DNA of 64,000 nucleotides from Brevundimonas nasdae (GTDB taxonomy: Bacteria > Pseudomonadota > Alphaproteobacteria > Caulobacterales > Caulobacteraceae): contig NZ_JAEPWN010000013.1 of the NCBI RefSeq assembly GCF_016654005.1, forward strand, positions 29,424 to 93,423. The letters are read 5' to 3'. Position numbers and translations under genes: made by a program. The notes beneath the pieces are model-generated. The model was not told the DNA's origin. It ran no database searches and saw only the letters and a list, made by a program, of their open reading frames with translations. Shown in pieces: positions 52,930 to 62,190 of the stretch (positions within the stretch are counted from its first letter, which is position 1; each line of letters starts with the position of its first letter).

Positions 52930-53150
52930 GCGGGTTGAGCAAACGCTCGGTCGTTCTGGCCGGACACGCGACCTCGGTCGCGCTGGAACCTGAATTCTGG
53001 GCGGTTCTGGACCGCATTGCTCAGACGCGCGCCCTCAGCAAGGCGCAGTTGCTGGCCGATGTCGACGCCAACCGCGGACGACGCCCGCTGGCCTCGGCCT
53101 GTCGTCTTCTGGCGCTGGATTGGGTGGCGGAACACGGCAAGCCGTCGTAG
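52926..53150 (+). CDS. Ribbon-helix-helix domain protein (RHH_4 type)
   Basis: A 74-residue protein starting at a TTG that overlaps the YbaY stop (TTGA). KRSVVLAGHATSVALEPEFW and AVLDRIAQTRALSKAQLLAD form the predicted beta strand and two helices of the RHH_4 family, with LLALDWVAEHG at the end. Such proteins bind DNA as dimers and are widespread in alphaproteobacteria as lone genes. No partner toxin gene is seen next to it. A second TTG three codons later is an alternative start. Confidence 0.8.
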   Translation: MSGLSKRSVVLAGHATSVALEPEFWAVLDRIAQTRALSKAQLLADVDANRGRRPLASACRLLALDWVAEHGKPS

Positions 53151-53177
53151 CGTCCGCGAACCCAAAGGAACCAAATC

Positions 53178-53894
53178 ATGGACAACGCCCGCCTGATCCC
53201 CGCAGCCGTCGTCGGCGGATTGCTCGCCATCGGTCTGATCGGCGGCGGCGCCCTGATTGGTCAGGGCGTTGTCAACGCGCGGGCGGGCGACCGATCCGTC
53301 ACCGTGCGCGGTCTGGCGGAAAAGGACGTTGAGGCTGATCTGGCGGTGCTGCCGATCCGCTTCACGGCCTCCGGCGATGTCCTGTCCGAGGTTCAGGCCC
53401 GGATCGACAGCGACCTGGCCACTGTGCGGCAGTTCCTGAAGGAGCAGGCCTATCCTGATGCGTCCGTCGATCTGGGACGTCTGGAGGTCACCGACACCCG
53501 TTCACGCGAATACGCCAGCCAGACCGGCGGCCCGCGCTTCATCCTGGCCCAGACCGTCATCGTCCGCACCAATGACGTTGACCGCGTCCAGACCACGACG
53601 CGCAGCCTGAATGACCTGGTTCGTCAGGGCGTGGTGCTCCAGGATTTCCAGGGTCCGTCCTACATCTTCACCAAGCTCAACGACGTGCGACCGGCCATGA
53701 TCGCTGAGGCCACCGCCGCCGCCCGCACGGGCGCGGAACAGTTCGCCAAGGATTCCGGGGCGCCTCTGGGCCCCATCAAGTCCGCCGGACAGGGATCGTT
53801 CGAGATTCTGCCGCGCGACGGATCAGGCGATGAGTCCTCTGCGCTGAACAAGAAGATCAGGGTCGTCACGACCATCAGCTACCGCCTGCGCTGA
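53178..53894 (+). CDS. SIMPL-domain (DUF541) protein
   Basis: A 238-residue exported or membrane-anchored protein with an N-terminal hydrophobic helix (VVGGLLAIGLIGGGALIGQG). The SIMPL pattern follows: RSVTVRGLAEKDVEADLAVL, SEVQARIDSDLATVRQFLKE, and RPAMIAEATAAARTGAEQFA with a late GQGSFEILPRDG. Bacterial SIMPL proteins are periplasmic oligomers linked to stress tolerance, but no activity is defined. It follows the RHH gene by 27 bases. Confidence 0.88.
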   Translation: MDNARLIPAAVVGGLLAIGLIGGGALIGQGVVNARAGDRSVTVRGLAEKDVEADLAVLPIRFTASGDVLSEVQARIDSDLATVRQFLKEQAYPDASVDLGRLEVTDTRSREYASQTGGPRFILAQTVIVRTNDVDRVQTTTRSLNDLVRQGVVLQDFQGPSYIFTKLNDVRPAMIAEATAAARTGAEQFAKDSGAPLGPIKSAGQGSFEILPRDGSGDESSALNKKIRVVTTISYRLR

Positions 53895-54037
53895 CAGACA
53901 GTCGCCAGGGCCGTCGAGGGGGCGTCTCGCCCGCGTGCAGACGTGCAGACAAGGGACTGACTTTGTCCTCTGTGCTGCTTATGTTCTCCTGATCAGATTC
54001 TGACGGCCTGGTTCCGTCCAGCCACAAGACCCATTCA

Positions 54038-56386
54038 GTGACCGATTTCCCCGCCCCCCGCATTTCCGACCTCGCGCGCGCCCAGCCGCCGCATGAGGCC
54101 GTCGACTATCTGAAGGGCCTGAACCCCGAACAACGTCTGGCGGTCGAGACGACCGAAGGTCCGGTGCTGGTTCTGGCGGGCGCCGGCACCGGCAAGACCC
54201 GTGTCCTGACCACCCGGCTGGCCCATATCCTGGCGACCGGGCGGGCCAAACCGTGGGAGCTTTTGGCCGTCACCTTCACCAACAAGGCCGCGCGCGAGAT
54301 GCGCGAGCGGATCACCCACCTGATCGGGCCATCGGCCGAGGGGCTGCGCTGGCTGGGCACATTCCACTCCATCGCCGCTCAGATCCTGCGTCGCCACGCC
54401 GAACTGGTCGGCTTGAAATCCAGCTTCACCATCCTGGACACCGACGATCAGGAACGGGTGCTGAAGCAGCTTCTGGAAGCCGCCAACATCGACACCAAAC
54501 GCTGGACGCCAAAGTCGCTCAGCGGCCTGATCGATCACTGGAAGAACCGCGGCTGGACGCCGGACAAGCTGCCGCCCGGCGAAGACTTCGCCAATGGCAA
54601 GGGCCAGGGCCTGTACGCCGCCTATCAGGCGCGCCTGCGGTCCTTGAACGCCTGCGACTTCGGCGACCTGCTGCTGCACAACATCACCATATTGTCGCAA
54701 CACGCGGACCTGGCTGAAGAATATCGCCGCCGTTTCCGCTATATTCTGGTGGACGAATATCAGGACACCAACGTCGCCCAGTATCTGTGGCTGCGGCTGC
54801 TGACCTCCTCCACCGGCAATGTCTGCTGCGTCGGCGACGACGACCAGTCGATCTATGGCTGGCGCGGCGCCGAGGTGGACAACATCCTGCGCTTCGAACG
54901 CGACTTCCCTGGCGCCAGGATCGTCAAGCTGGAGCGGAACTATCGTTCGACCAGCCATATCCTGGGCGCCGCATCCGGTCTGATCGCAGGCAACCGCGAT
55001 CGTCTAGGCAAGACCCTGTGGACCGAGGACGACAGCGGCGACAAGGTTCGCGTGCGCGGCGTCTGGGATGGCGAGGCCGAGGCCCGACTGATCGCCGACG
55101 AGATCGAAACCGCGCGCCGCCCCCACGCGGGCCAGCCGGGACTGAAATACAAGGACATGGCCATCCTGGTCCGCGCCTCGTTCCAGATGCGGGCGTTTGA
55201 AGAACGGCTGGTCATGCTGGCCATCCCGTATACGGTCATCGGCGGCCCGCGTTTCTTCGAGCGCGCCGAAATCCGCGACGCCCACGCCTATCTGCGCCTG
55301 ATCCTGTCCGAAGACGACGACCTGGCCTTCGAACGGATCGTCAATGTGCCAAAGCGCGGCATCGGCGACACCTCAGTGCAGAAGATCCTGCAGATCGCCC
55401 GGCAGCATGATCTGTCGGCGCTGACGGCTGTGCGCGGCCTGATCAACACCGACGAGCTTCAGGCCCGCACACGCACGGCCCTGTCCAACTTCGTGCGTGA
55501 TCTGGACCGCTGGCGCGCCCTGGCGGACGACACCCCGCACTGGCAGGTCATGGAGACCGTGCTGGAGGAAAGCGGCTACACCGACATGCAGAAGGCCGAC
55601 CGCACCAGCGGCCAGACGCGGCTGGAGAACCTGAAGGAACTGGTCCAGTCGATGCAGCAGTTCGAGACGCTTCAGGCCTATCTGGAGCACGTCTCGCTAG
55701 TCATGGACCTGGATCGCGGCGCCAATGACGACCCCAACGGCGACGGCGCGGTGCAGATCATGACCCTGCACGGCGCCAAGGGGCTGGAGTTCCCGCTGGT
55801 CTTCCTGCCGGGCTGGGAGGAAGGCGTCTTCCCCAGCCAGCGCAGCATCGACGAAAAGGGCGAAAAGGGCCTCGAGGAAGAACGCCGCCTGGCCTATGTC
55901 GGCGTCACCCGCGCCAAGAAGGACGCGCGGATTTCGTTCGCCGCCAACCGTCTGGTCTATGGCCGCTGGACCTCGCAACTGCCCAGCCGCTTCGTCGACG
56001 AACTGCCCATCGCCCATGTCGATCCGCAGTCTGACACCGGCTACTACGGCGCCTCGACCGGCATGAAGGAGGCCAAGAGCCGGTGGGACGAAAGCCCGTC
56101 CTTCGGCAGCGGCTATTCCTCGCCCGGCTGGAAACGCGCCCAATCCTACACCGCCGCCCAGACGCCCGCGCGCATCCCTGCCCGCAAGGCCGTGATCGAA
56201 GGCGATGGACGCCTGATCGCAACCGCCGCCAAGTCCAGTTCGAAATGGGCCAAGGGCGAGCGCGTCTTCCACCAGAAGTTCGGCTACGGCTCCGTGCGCG
56301 TCATCGAAGGCAACAAGCTGCTGGTCGACTTCGACAAGGCCGGCGAAAAGCGCGTGATCGACAGCTTCGTGGAGAAGGCGGACTAA
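54038..56386 (+). CDS. uvrD: UvrD/PcrA-type superfamily 1 DNA helicase
   Basis: A 782-residue 3'-5' DNA helicase for repair and replication restart, starting at a GTG at 54038. Motif I is LAGAGTGKTRVL, motif Ia FTNKAAREMRERI, motif II VDEYQDTNVAQ, motif III DDDQSIYGWRGA, motif V MTLHGAKGLEFP and motif VI YVGVTRAK. A tandem C-terminal region (about 735-782: GERVFHQKFGYGSVRVIEGN) matches the PcrA/UvrD RNA-polymerase-binding Tudor-like domain. This could be annotated as uvrD or pcrA. Confidence 0.93.
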   Translation: MTDFPAPRISDLARAQPPHEAVDYLKGLNPEQRLAVETTEGPVLVLAGAGTGKTRVLTTRLAHILATGRAKPWELLAVTFTNKAAREMRERITHLIGPSAEGLRWLGTFHSIAAQILRRHAELVGLKSSFTILDTDDQERVLKQLLEAANIDTKRWTPKSLSGLIDHWKNRGWTPDKLPPGEDFANGKGQGLYAAYQARLRSLNACDFGDLLLHNITILSQHADLAEEYRRRFRYILVDEYQDTNVAQYLWLRLLTSSTGNVCCVGDDDQSIYGWRGAEVDNILRFERDFPGARIVKLERNYRSTSHILGAASGLIAGNRDRLGKTLWTEDDSGDKVRVRGVWDGEAEARLIADEIETARRPHAGQPGLKYKDMAILVRASFQMRAFEERLVMLAIPYTVIGGPRFFERAEIRDAHAYLRLILSEDDDLAFERIVNVPKRGIGDTSVQKILQIARQHDLSALTAVRGLINTDELQARTRTALSNFVRDLDRWRALADDTPHWQVMETVLEESGYTDMQKADRTSGQTRLENLKELVQSMQQFETLQAYLEHVSLVMDLDRGANDDPNGDGAVQIMTLHGAKGLEFPLVFLPGWEEGVFPSQRSIDEKGEKGLEEERRLAYVGVTRAKKDARISFAANRLVYGRWTSQLPSRFVDELPIAHVDPQSDTGYYGASTGMKEAKSRWDESPSFGSGYSSPGWKRAQSYTAAQTPARIPARKAVIEGDGRLIATAAKSSSKWAKGERVFHQKFGYGSVRVIEGNKLLVDFDKAGEKRVIDSFVEKAD

Positions 56387-56403
56387 ACGCTTCGCACCGT
56401 AGC

Positions 56404-56425
56404 TGTTTGCGACGTTTCGCAAACA
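56404..56425. terminator. Hairpin between uvrD and the convergent MBL gene
   Basis: TGTTTGCGA pairs with TCGCAAACA around CGTT, 17 bases past the uvrD stop. There is no poly-T, so it is at best a weak terminator shared by the convergent genes. Confidence 0.5.
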
Positions 56426-56470
56426 CTATGACGCATCATCTGGATAAGCCGACTGCGTTAGCCGCAGTTT

Positions 56471-57265
56471 TTAACCGACCAGTCGGCTCCAACCGTCAAA
56501 AGCGACCTCGACATTTGGTGGAACAATTGCCGACAGTTGCTTGTAATCCATGTCGATATGCAGGTTCGTCAGCACGGCGCATTCAACATCTGCGGCGGCG
56601 ATCCACTCCAACGCGCGGTCCAGATGGGCATGGGTCGGATGCGGCGTGTAGCGCAGCGCGTCCACGATCCAGACCTGGCATCCCGCCACCGCCTTGATCG
56701 CCGCATCATCCAGGTCGGACACGTCGCTGGAATAGGCCACGTCGCCCAATCGATAACCGACTGAACGAATCGGCCCATGCGCCTGGTCGAAGGTGACGAC
56801 CGGCACAGCCCCGCCCGCCCCATCGACAGACCAGGGCGTGCCGTGCGGAGGAATGATCTGGCCGTCCAGAAGCGGCGGATAGCCGAACTTGGTCTCGAAG
56901 ATGTAGTCGAACCGATAGGTCAGCGACGCATGGGTCACGGCGTCCATCCACGCCGGTATCCGCTTGCGCGCCCGCGCCGCAAAGGTGCGCAGATCGTCGA
57001 TCCCGTGCGTCTGGTCGGCGTGGTCGTGGGTGTACAGAACGGCGTCAACATGCCGGGTTCCGCTGGCCAGCATCTGCTCCCGCAGGTCTGGCGAGGTGTC
57101 GATCAGCACATTGGTCACGCCGTCCGGCCCGGTTTTTCTCGCCAGCATGGAACAGCGCGTGCGCCGGTTCTTCGGCTCGGCAGGATCACAGGCGCCCCAG
57201 TCTCCGTCGCCACGCGGCACGCCGCCCGATGATCCGCTGCCCAGAATGACGACTTCAAAGCTCAT
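56471..57265 (-). CDS. MBL-fold metallo-hydrolase (PhnP-like)
   Basis: A 264-residue metallo-beta-lactamase-fold phosphodiesterase or ribonuclease-like enzyme. It begins MSFEVVILGSGSSGGVPRGD, and the metal motif is YTHDHADQTHGIDDLR (HxHxDH type). Later ligands are in YSSDVSDLDD and the terminal LTNLHIDMDYK. The GSSGGVP start and size match PhnP-like hydrolases that sit beside tatD in many alphaproteobacteria. The substrate is unknown. Start overlaps the tatD stop by four bases. Confidence 0.88.
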   Translation of the reverse strand: MSFEVVILGSGSSGGVPRGDGDWGACDPAEPKNRRTRCSMLARKTGPDGVTNVLIDTSPDLREQMLASGTRHVDAVLYTHDHADQTHGIDDLRTFAARARKRIPAWMDAVTHASLTYRFDYIFETKFGYPPLLDGQIIPPHGTPWSVDGAGGAVPVVTFDQAHGPIRSVGYRLGDVAYSSDVSDLDDAAIKAVAGCQVWIVDALRYTPHPTHAHLDRALEWIAAADVECAVLTNLHIDMDYKQLSAIVPPNVEVAFDGWSRLVG

Positions 57266-58044
57266 GCCGGTCTCGGTATCCGGTCAAAAAGGCTGAAAAA
57301 TGCATCGGTCGTGCGCTGGTCGGCGTCTTCAGGGCTCCAGCCTCTGATTTCAGCCAGTTTGTCCAGCACATGACCGACATAGGCCGGCTCGTTCCGACGG
57401 CCGCGATGCGGGATCGGCGCCAGATAGGGGCAGTCCGTCTCCACGATGATCCGATCAGCCGGCATGTCGCGGATGACCGCCCGCACATCCTCAGCCGCCT
57501 TGAAGGTGGCGATGCCGGAGACCGAAAACCAGGCGCCCAGCTCAGCCGCCGTCTTCGCCAGCTCCGGGCCGCTGGTGTAGCAGTGCATCAGCATCCGAAA
57601 CGGCCCAGCGGCCTGTTCCTCGCGCAGGATTTGCGTCATCACCTCATCGGCCTCGCGCGTGTGAATGACCAGCGGCAGGCCGGTGTCTCGCGCCGCCTTC
57701 ACATGCTGGCGGAACACCGCCGCCTGAATGTCGCGCGGGCTGAAGTCGTAGTGGAAATCGAGACCGCACTCGCCAATCCCGACGACCTTGGATCGCTGGG
57801 CCAGTTCGATGAGGGTCTGCGCCGTCAGGTCCGCGGCATCCTTGGCCTCATGCGGATGAACGCCGACCGTGCACCAGATGTCGTCGTGCGCCATGGCGAT
57901 GCCGTGGGTCGCCTCAAAGGTCGTCAGCTTGTCGGAGATCTCGACCATAAGCTGCACGCCCGCCGCCCGCGCGCGTTCGATGACCGCATCGCGATCCTCG
58001 TCGAACTGGGGCGCGTGCAGGTTCACATGGCTGTCGATCAGCAT
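57262..58044 (-). CDS. tatD: TatD-family deoxyribonuclease
   Basis: A 260-residue metal-dependent hydrolase with a TIM-barrel amidohydrolase fold. MLIDSHVNLHAPQFDEDRDA carries an unusual HVN instead of the usual HCH/HVD at metal site one. GIGECGLDFHYDFSPRDIQA (metal Glu and acidic), HTREADEV (His), HCYTSGPELA (His) and VETDCPYLAP (Asp) are present. TatD enzymes act as 3'-5' exonucleases in DNA turnover. It sits between holB and the MBL gene. Confidence 0.9.
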   Translation of the reverse strand: MLIDSHVNLHAPQFDEDRDAVIERARAAGVQLMVEISDKLTTFEATHGIAMAHDDIWCTVGVHPHEAKDAADLTAQTLIELAQRSKVVGIGECGLDFHYDFSPRDIQAAVFRQHVKAARDTGLPLVIHTREADEVMTQILREEQAAGPFRMLMHCYTSGPELAKTAAELGAWFSVSGIATFKAAEDVRAVIRDMPADRIIVETDCPYLAPIPHRGRRNEPAYVGHVLDKLAEIRGWSPEDADQRTTDAFFSLFDRIPRPA

Positions 58045-59037
58045 TCAGCCCAGTCTTTCTTCTTGCGCCCGCGTCCGCCGCAGGTCCGCCAGCGCCCCCG
58101 CCAGCACATCGCCCCGGTCCAGGTTCAACCCCGCCGCCCGGTCCGGCAGCGGCTGCAGCCGCTCCCACAGCTCGGCCCAGCGATTGCCACGTCCCGGCCC
58201 GCTGTTCAGCGCCCGCATCCGCACCGCCGCGATCAGCCGATCCATCAGCACCTCGAACCGCTCCTGCCCCTCGGCGCCGCGGAACTTGTCAGCGATGGAC
58301 AAGGCTTCGGCGCGATCGATGTCGCCCGCCACCCACTGGCGCGCCAGCTGGTCCATCTCGAACGTGGTTCCAGCGGCCAGCGCCAGGGCTGCGCCGGGGG
58401 ATCCGCCCGCCATGGCGGCGGCATGTTCAGCGTCTTCGATATCCGCGCCCGTGCGATTGCGCACCAGGGTCTCCAGACGCTCAGGCGTCCAGATCGGAAA
58501 GCTTAGGCGACGGCAGCGCGACCGGATGGTCGCCAGCAGACGCCCCGGCGCATGGGTCACCAGGAACAGCACGCCACTCTCAGGCGGCTCCTCAAGAACC
58601 TTCAGCAAGGCGTTGGCGGCGTTGATGTTCAAGTCATCGGCGGCGTCGATGATGGCCACCCGGTGCTGGGCCTGGGAGGGGCTCTTGGAGAAGAACTCCG
58701 GCAGTTCGCGTGACTGGTCGACCGAGATCGACTTCTTGATCTTGCCGCCCTCGACCAAGCGTTCCAGCACCAGCAGATCGGGATGCGCCTGGGCCGAGAT
58801 CAGCCGGCTGACCGGATCATCGCGCCGTGCGCCCAATGGTCCGCGCGCAGGATCAGGCGCCGCGCCCAATAGTCGCCTGGCCGCCCGATAGGCGAAGGTC
58901 GCCTTGCCGGTTCCCTCGACCCCGCACAACAGCCAGGCGTGATGCAGACGCCCTCGCTGCAAGGCATCCAGAAACGCCTCTTCCGCCGCCGCGTCGGGGA
59001 TCAGATCGAACCGGTCGCGGGGGTGCTCGTCACTCAC
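58045..59037 (-). CDS. holB: DNA polymerase III delta' subunit
   Basis: Clamp-loader subunit of about 330 residues, starting at a GTG that overlaps the tmk stop (GTGA). It has an N-terminal AAA+ domain with a degenerate Walker A GVEGTGKATFAYRAARRLL and the DAADDLNINAANALLKVLEE pattern, then the SRC motif in ATIRSRCRRLSFPIW typical of clamp-loader subunits. A zinc-binding cysteine cluster, seen in some delta' and tau/gamma proteins, is not obvious. A longer frame to 59115 is not used. It lies in the classical tmk-holB-tatD order. Confidence 0.92.
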   Translation of the reverse strand: MSDEHPRDRFDLIPDAAAEEAFLDALQRGRLHHAWLLCGVEGTGKATFAYRAARRLLGAAPDPARGPLGARRDDPVSRLISAQAHPDLLVLERLVEGGKIKKSISVDQSRELPEFFSKSPSQAQHRVAIIDAADDLNINAANALLKVLEEPPESGVLFLVTHAPGRLLATIRSRCRRLSFPIWTPERLETLVRNRTGADIEDAEHAAAMAGGSPGAALALAAGTTFEMDQLARQWVAGDIDRAEALSIADKFRGAEGQERFEVLMDRLIAAVRMRALNSGPGRGNRWAELWERLQPLPDRAAGLNLDRGDVLAGALADLRRTRAQEERLG

Positions 59038-59666
59038 AGCAGCCGATCCTGAACCGCGCGCCAGACCCGGTCTTCGACCTCCTCCAGCGTGCCGACGGCG
59101 TCGATCAGAACACACCGCTGGGGATTGGCTTCAACGATGCGTAGGAAGCCCTCGCGCAGCCGCTGATGGAACTCCAGCCCCTTGGATTCAAACCGCGTTT
59201 CGAACAAGCCGCGCCCAAACGCCCGCTCCAGACCGACTTCGACCGGCAGGTCGAACACCAGCGTCAGGTCGGGTTGGTCCGCGCCCACCACGCCCGCATC
59301 AATCTGCTCGATGAAGCTCTGAGCCACGCCGCCGCCTGCGCCTTGATAGGCGCGGCTGGAATCGGCGAAGCGGTCGCAGATCACCCAGTCGCCCGCCGCC
59401 AGCGCGGGCCGGATGGTCTGCTCCAGATGGTCAGAACGTGAAGCGTACATCAGCAGCGTTTCGGTCATGGCCGACCAGGGCTCGGCGTCGGTGGCCACGA
59501 CCAGATTGCGGATCACCTCCGCGCCTTTGGAGCCGCCGGGCTCGCGCGTCCGCACCACAGTGCGCTCGCCCAGCACAGACTGCAGGCGCGTCATCAGACG
59601 TCCGACCTGCGTCGACTTTCCGGCGCCTTCGCCGCCTTCAAAGCTTATGAATTTTCCACGGGTCAC
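59034..59666 (-). CDS. tmk: Thymidylate kinase
   Basis: Phosphorylates dTMP to dTDP. The 210-residue protein has the P-loop FEGGEGAGKSTQVGRLMTRL, RTREPGGSKGAEVIRNLV (the DRE/DRH region), VICDRFADSSRAYQGAGGGV (the base-binding loop with DRF), and LTLVFDLPVEVGLERA. All are canonical. It is followed by holB with a four-base overlap and preceded by rlpA, a common alphaproteobacterial arrangement. Confidence 0.95.
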   Translation of the reverse strand: MTRGKFISFEGGEGAGKSTQVGRLMTRLQSVLGERTVVRTREPGGSKGAEVIRNLVVATDAEPWSAMTETLLMYASRSDHLEQTIRPALAAGDWVICDRFADSSRAYQGAGGGVAQSFIEQIDAGVVGADQPDLTLVFDLPVEVGLERAFGRGLFETRFESKGLEFHQRLREGFLRIVEANPQRCVLIDAVGTLEEVEDRVWRAVQDRLL

Positions 59667-59703
59667 GCGCTCACAATGGCGACCACGGCGCGGGAGGCAA
59701 GCC

Positions 59704-60561
59704 TTAGCGGCTGGATATCAACAGGGCGTCTGCATATCCCCGCGCCACAACGGCCTGACGGGCGCTTTCGGCGGCGGTTGCATCTTCCCAGGGGCCGACA
59801 ACGACACGGTACAGCTCTCGCCCGCCGCTGTTCGTCGGCTGAACCGTCGCGCGATCACCCAAACGCTGAGCGATTCGGCGTGCAGCCCGCTGATCAGCGA
59901 AGGCCCCGGCCTGCACCCACATGCCTCCCGTTTGCGCCACGACCGTAGATGCGACAACGGGCGGCGGCGGCGTAGCAGCGACCGTCGTATAGGGCACAGG
60001 TTGGGACGCAGGCGGCGTCCGTGCGGGGCGCGCTTCAGCCTGTTGCAACACCACGCCGCCGCCCAGCCGCGGCGCCTGGCCCAGATAGCGAACCCGAACA
60101 CGTCCGACGCCCTGGGAAATCATGCCCAATTCCTGAGCCGCGCCGCGCGACAGGTCGATGATCCGGCCATCCACGAACGGCCCCCGATCATTGATGCGCA
60201 CGACGACGCGGCGACCATTGTCCAGATTGGTGACCTCGACCAGCCCCGGCAGTGGCAGGGTTTTATGGGCGGCGGTCAGCTCATGCATATTGAAGCGTTC
60301 GCCAGTCGAGGTGGGCCGCCCGTTGAAGGCGTCGCCGTACCAGGAGGCCATGCCGACCTCTTCATAGTTGGGCTGTTCCTTGGGCGTGTACCACCGCCCG
60401 CGCACCTGATAGGGCCGCATGGTGCCGGAAACGATCGGCGCGGGGTCGTTAACGACGGGAATAGCCCCGCCCCCGCGTCCGCCGCCAAAGGTCGAACACG
60501 CGGCCAACAGCGAAAACAGCCCCAAAATCAGGGCGCTGCGCATCAATCTCACCGCTGTCAT
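59704..60561 (-). CDS. rlpA: RlpA septal-ring lytic transglycosylase lipoprotein with SPOR domain
   Basis: A 285-residue outer-membrane lipoprotein. The lipobox is LLAAC (Cys22) after a basic and hydrophobic signal. The double-psi beta-barrel (RlpA) domain is at about 70-165, with [40 protein letters not shown] and [19 protein letters not shown]. The catalytic Asp is in NDRGPF. A C-terminal SPOR domain (about 210-285: [20 protein letters not shown]) binds denuded glycan at the septum. It cuts septal peptidoglycan. The start has GAGGCG seven bases upstream. Confidence 0.94.
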   Translation of the reverse strand: MTAVRLMRSALILGLFSLLAACSTFGGGRGGGAIPVVNDPAPIVSGTMRPYQVRGRWYTPKEQPNYEEVGMASWYGDAFNGRPTSTGERFNMHELTAAHKTLPLPGLVEVTNLDNGRRVVVRINDRGPFVDGRIIDLSRGAAQELGMISQGVGRVRVRYLGQAPRLGGGVVLQQAEARPARTPPASQPVPYTTVAATPPPPVVASTVVAQTGGMWVQAGAFADQRAARRIAQRLGDRATVQPTNSGGRELYRVVVGPWEDATAAESARQAVVARGYADALLISSR

Positions 60562-60671
60562 CCGTACGCCTCGTCACAATCGTGGAAAACAGCGTGACAG
60601 AAGACATTTCCGCTTTGGTTAATGAGGGGTTCGCCTGCTATGGCGTTCGCCCGACCGAGCGCAGCCGGTAA

Positions 60672-60761
<90 letters not shown>

Positions 60762-60830
60762 GCCGTTCCCGCCAGCACTGGATTTGCTGGGCGCTTGGGA
60801 TATCCGCCCTAAGCCGCGCCCTAAGCCGCT

Positions 60831-61019
60831 TCAGGCGGAGAAGCCAGAAGCGCTTCGAGTGAACTTCTGGGGGATAAGTGTTCGCCTCCCGATTTTGCGT
60901 CGCTCCAAGCGTCCGTCTGCAAGCATCGCATAGATGGTTGCCTCGCTCAGACTCATGGCCACGCTCGCCTCTGCGACTGAATAAGCCAGATTGAAGCCGT
61001 TGTCGTTCGCCGCGCTCAT
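60831..61019 (-). CDS. Excisionase-like helix-turn-helix protein
   Basis: A 62-residue protein from the ATG at 61019 (MSAANDNGFNLAYSVAEASV). AEASVAMSLSEATIYAMLAD and GRLERRKIGRRTLIP form a winged helix-turn-helix of the MerR-like/HTH_17 (AlpA/Xis) type, with the strand-wing that contacts DNA. Such proteins direct excision or regulate integrative elements. Its start overlaps the stop of the broken nuclease gene (ATGA). It sits 70 bases from tRNA-Ser and reads toward it, where an integrase would normally lie, but none is visible. Confidence 0.75.
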   Translation of the reverse strand: MSAANDNGFNLAYSVAEASVAMSLSEATIYAMLADGRLERRKIGRRTLIPQKFTRSASGFSA

Positions 61020-61427
61020 TCCCAAACACCCCTTCTCTCTCGACGGGCCTGACCCTCGTCACGTCGGTAAGGATCGCCGAAGTTGGTTTCGCTGATGGCC
61101 AGGCCTTCACGCACGAGGGTTCGGCCCAGGTCACGACCGTTGACGGTGCAGACTGCGACGTAACGTCGGTATCGATCGGTCGAGGTCACGGTGCACCGGG
61201 CGCCGTTGGCGGCGAGACGACGGGCGCGCTGGGTTGCCCGATCCGCTGATGCGCGGGCGACCGGCGAGCAGGCCCAGACGTTCGGACGCTGGCGGCACCG
61301 GGTGAACGGCGCGACCTCACAATCCCAGCCAGGCGGACGCGTGACGCTCACCGTCCGAGGTCACGCAGCGTCCACTATCTCCATCTGACATCGCGAGGGT
61401 CACGCAGATCAGTACGGTGGAGATCAT
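61016..61427 (-). pseudogene. Staphylococcal-nuclease-like gene broken by a frameshift
   Basis: Two overlapping frames form one SNase-like protein. The first (from the ATG at 61427) gives a signal-like start MISTVLICVTLAMSDGDSGR and the DGDS motif, ending at a stop near 61317. The second, a different frame, continues with GWDCEVAPFTRCRQRPN and DRYRRYVAVCTVNGRDLGRT then LVREGLAISETNF, the SNase C-terminal pattern. The break is in the GAGCGTCACGCGTCCGCC region near 61350. A sequencing error could mimic this. The 3' part overlaps the excisionase-like gene start. Confidence 0.72.
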
Positions 61428-61455
61428 CGCTCGCTCCTGTCTGGGTTGGCGCGGG

Positions 61456-61653
61456 TCATGCTGCGATCCTTTCGTCCGCACGCGCGAAGTTGCGGAGCCG
61501 AAGGGCGCGGCAGACCTCACGGCGGATCTGCGCGCCGGTCATGTTCTCGACAGCCCATGCGTGGGTTTCGGCGCAGGTCGAAGATTTGGATACCGGTGCC
61601 CCGTGTCGCGCGACGGCGTCCCGACGCTCCTGAGCCGAAAGCACATCGAACAC
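61456..61653 (-). CDS. Small hypothetical protein, 65 residues
   Basis: Opens at a GTG at 61653 and reads MFDVLSAQERRDAVARHGAP through VENMTGAQIRREVCRALRLR to DERIAA. The residue pattern looks like coding sequence and it is 28 bases upstream of the nuclease pseudogene on the same strand. No family is recognised, and the start is uncertain. Confidence 0.45.
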   Translation of the reverse strand: MFDVLSAQERRDAVARHGAPVSKSSTCAETHAWAVENMTGAQIRREVCRALRLRNFARADERIAA

Positions 61654-61858
61654 GGCTCGCGGGTCGGTACCCCCTGATGCCAGTATCCGGGTGCCGCCTT
61701 GTCGAACCCCGCATCGGTTTCAACCAGCTTCCAGCACCGATCTAGGCCGGGCAGGTAATCAGGATTGCGCCAGTGTTCGCGACCAAGGCACGGCCATCGG
61801 CAACGGGATCAATCGGGGCAACCCGAAGAGCGATCTGCAGCCGAACGGCACCGCTACA

Positions 61859-61890
61859 GGCCCGTCATCCGAAAGGGTGGCGGGCCTTTT
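61859..61890 (+). terminator. Rho-independent terminator in the accessory region
   Basis: GGCCCGTCATCC pairs with GGGTGGCGGGCC (two G-U pairs) around a GAAA loop, followed by TTTT. No gene that it would terminate is recognised upstream. Confidence 0.75.
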
Positions 61891-62116
61891 GCCATTCAAG
61901 GGGCCGGTCAGCCTAACTTAGGCCGCTCCGCAGCTCCGTAGAAACCGAGACATAAAATCAATATCTTAAGTCTATTTCACGCGATTTTCAGTAAAACTAA
62001 AGCAGACCCTTTGTTGCATTAATTTACACCCCGCGCGGACAATTATTCGCAATCAAGCTTTACTGTACATGAAAACCCTCTAACGGTTTCGCCGCGCTAC
62101 TTCGGGGGCGCGGAGC

Positions 62117-62190
62117 AAGTGCCGAACCTTTTGTGGCTCCGGCGCTTAAGAACGGCCTGACTTCCCTCCAAAATGAAGGCCAGGCCGTTC
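62117..62190 (+). ncRNA. Two-hairpin structured RNA element, copy 2
   Basis: Stem 1 is AAGTGCCG pairing with CGGCGCTT (one G-U) around AACCTTTTGTGGCTC. Stem 2 is GAACGGCCTG pairing with CAGGCCGTTC, then an inner CTTC/GAAG, around CCTCCAAAAT. The loops match copy 1 at 22738-22814 while the outer stem bases differ but still pair. The segment TTCCCTCC (62162-62169) is complementary to GGAGGGAA (62319-62326), the ribosome binding site of the gene at 62329. It could be a leader element or a separate small RNA. Confidence 0.6.

Noticed and set aside
61691..61921. Possible gene ending at the terminator at 61859
   Set aside because: The reading frame has no family resemblance and the terminator lies inside it.
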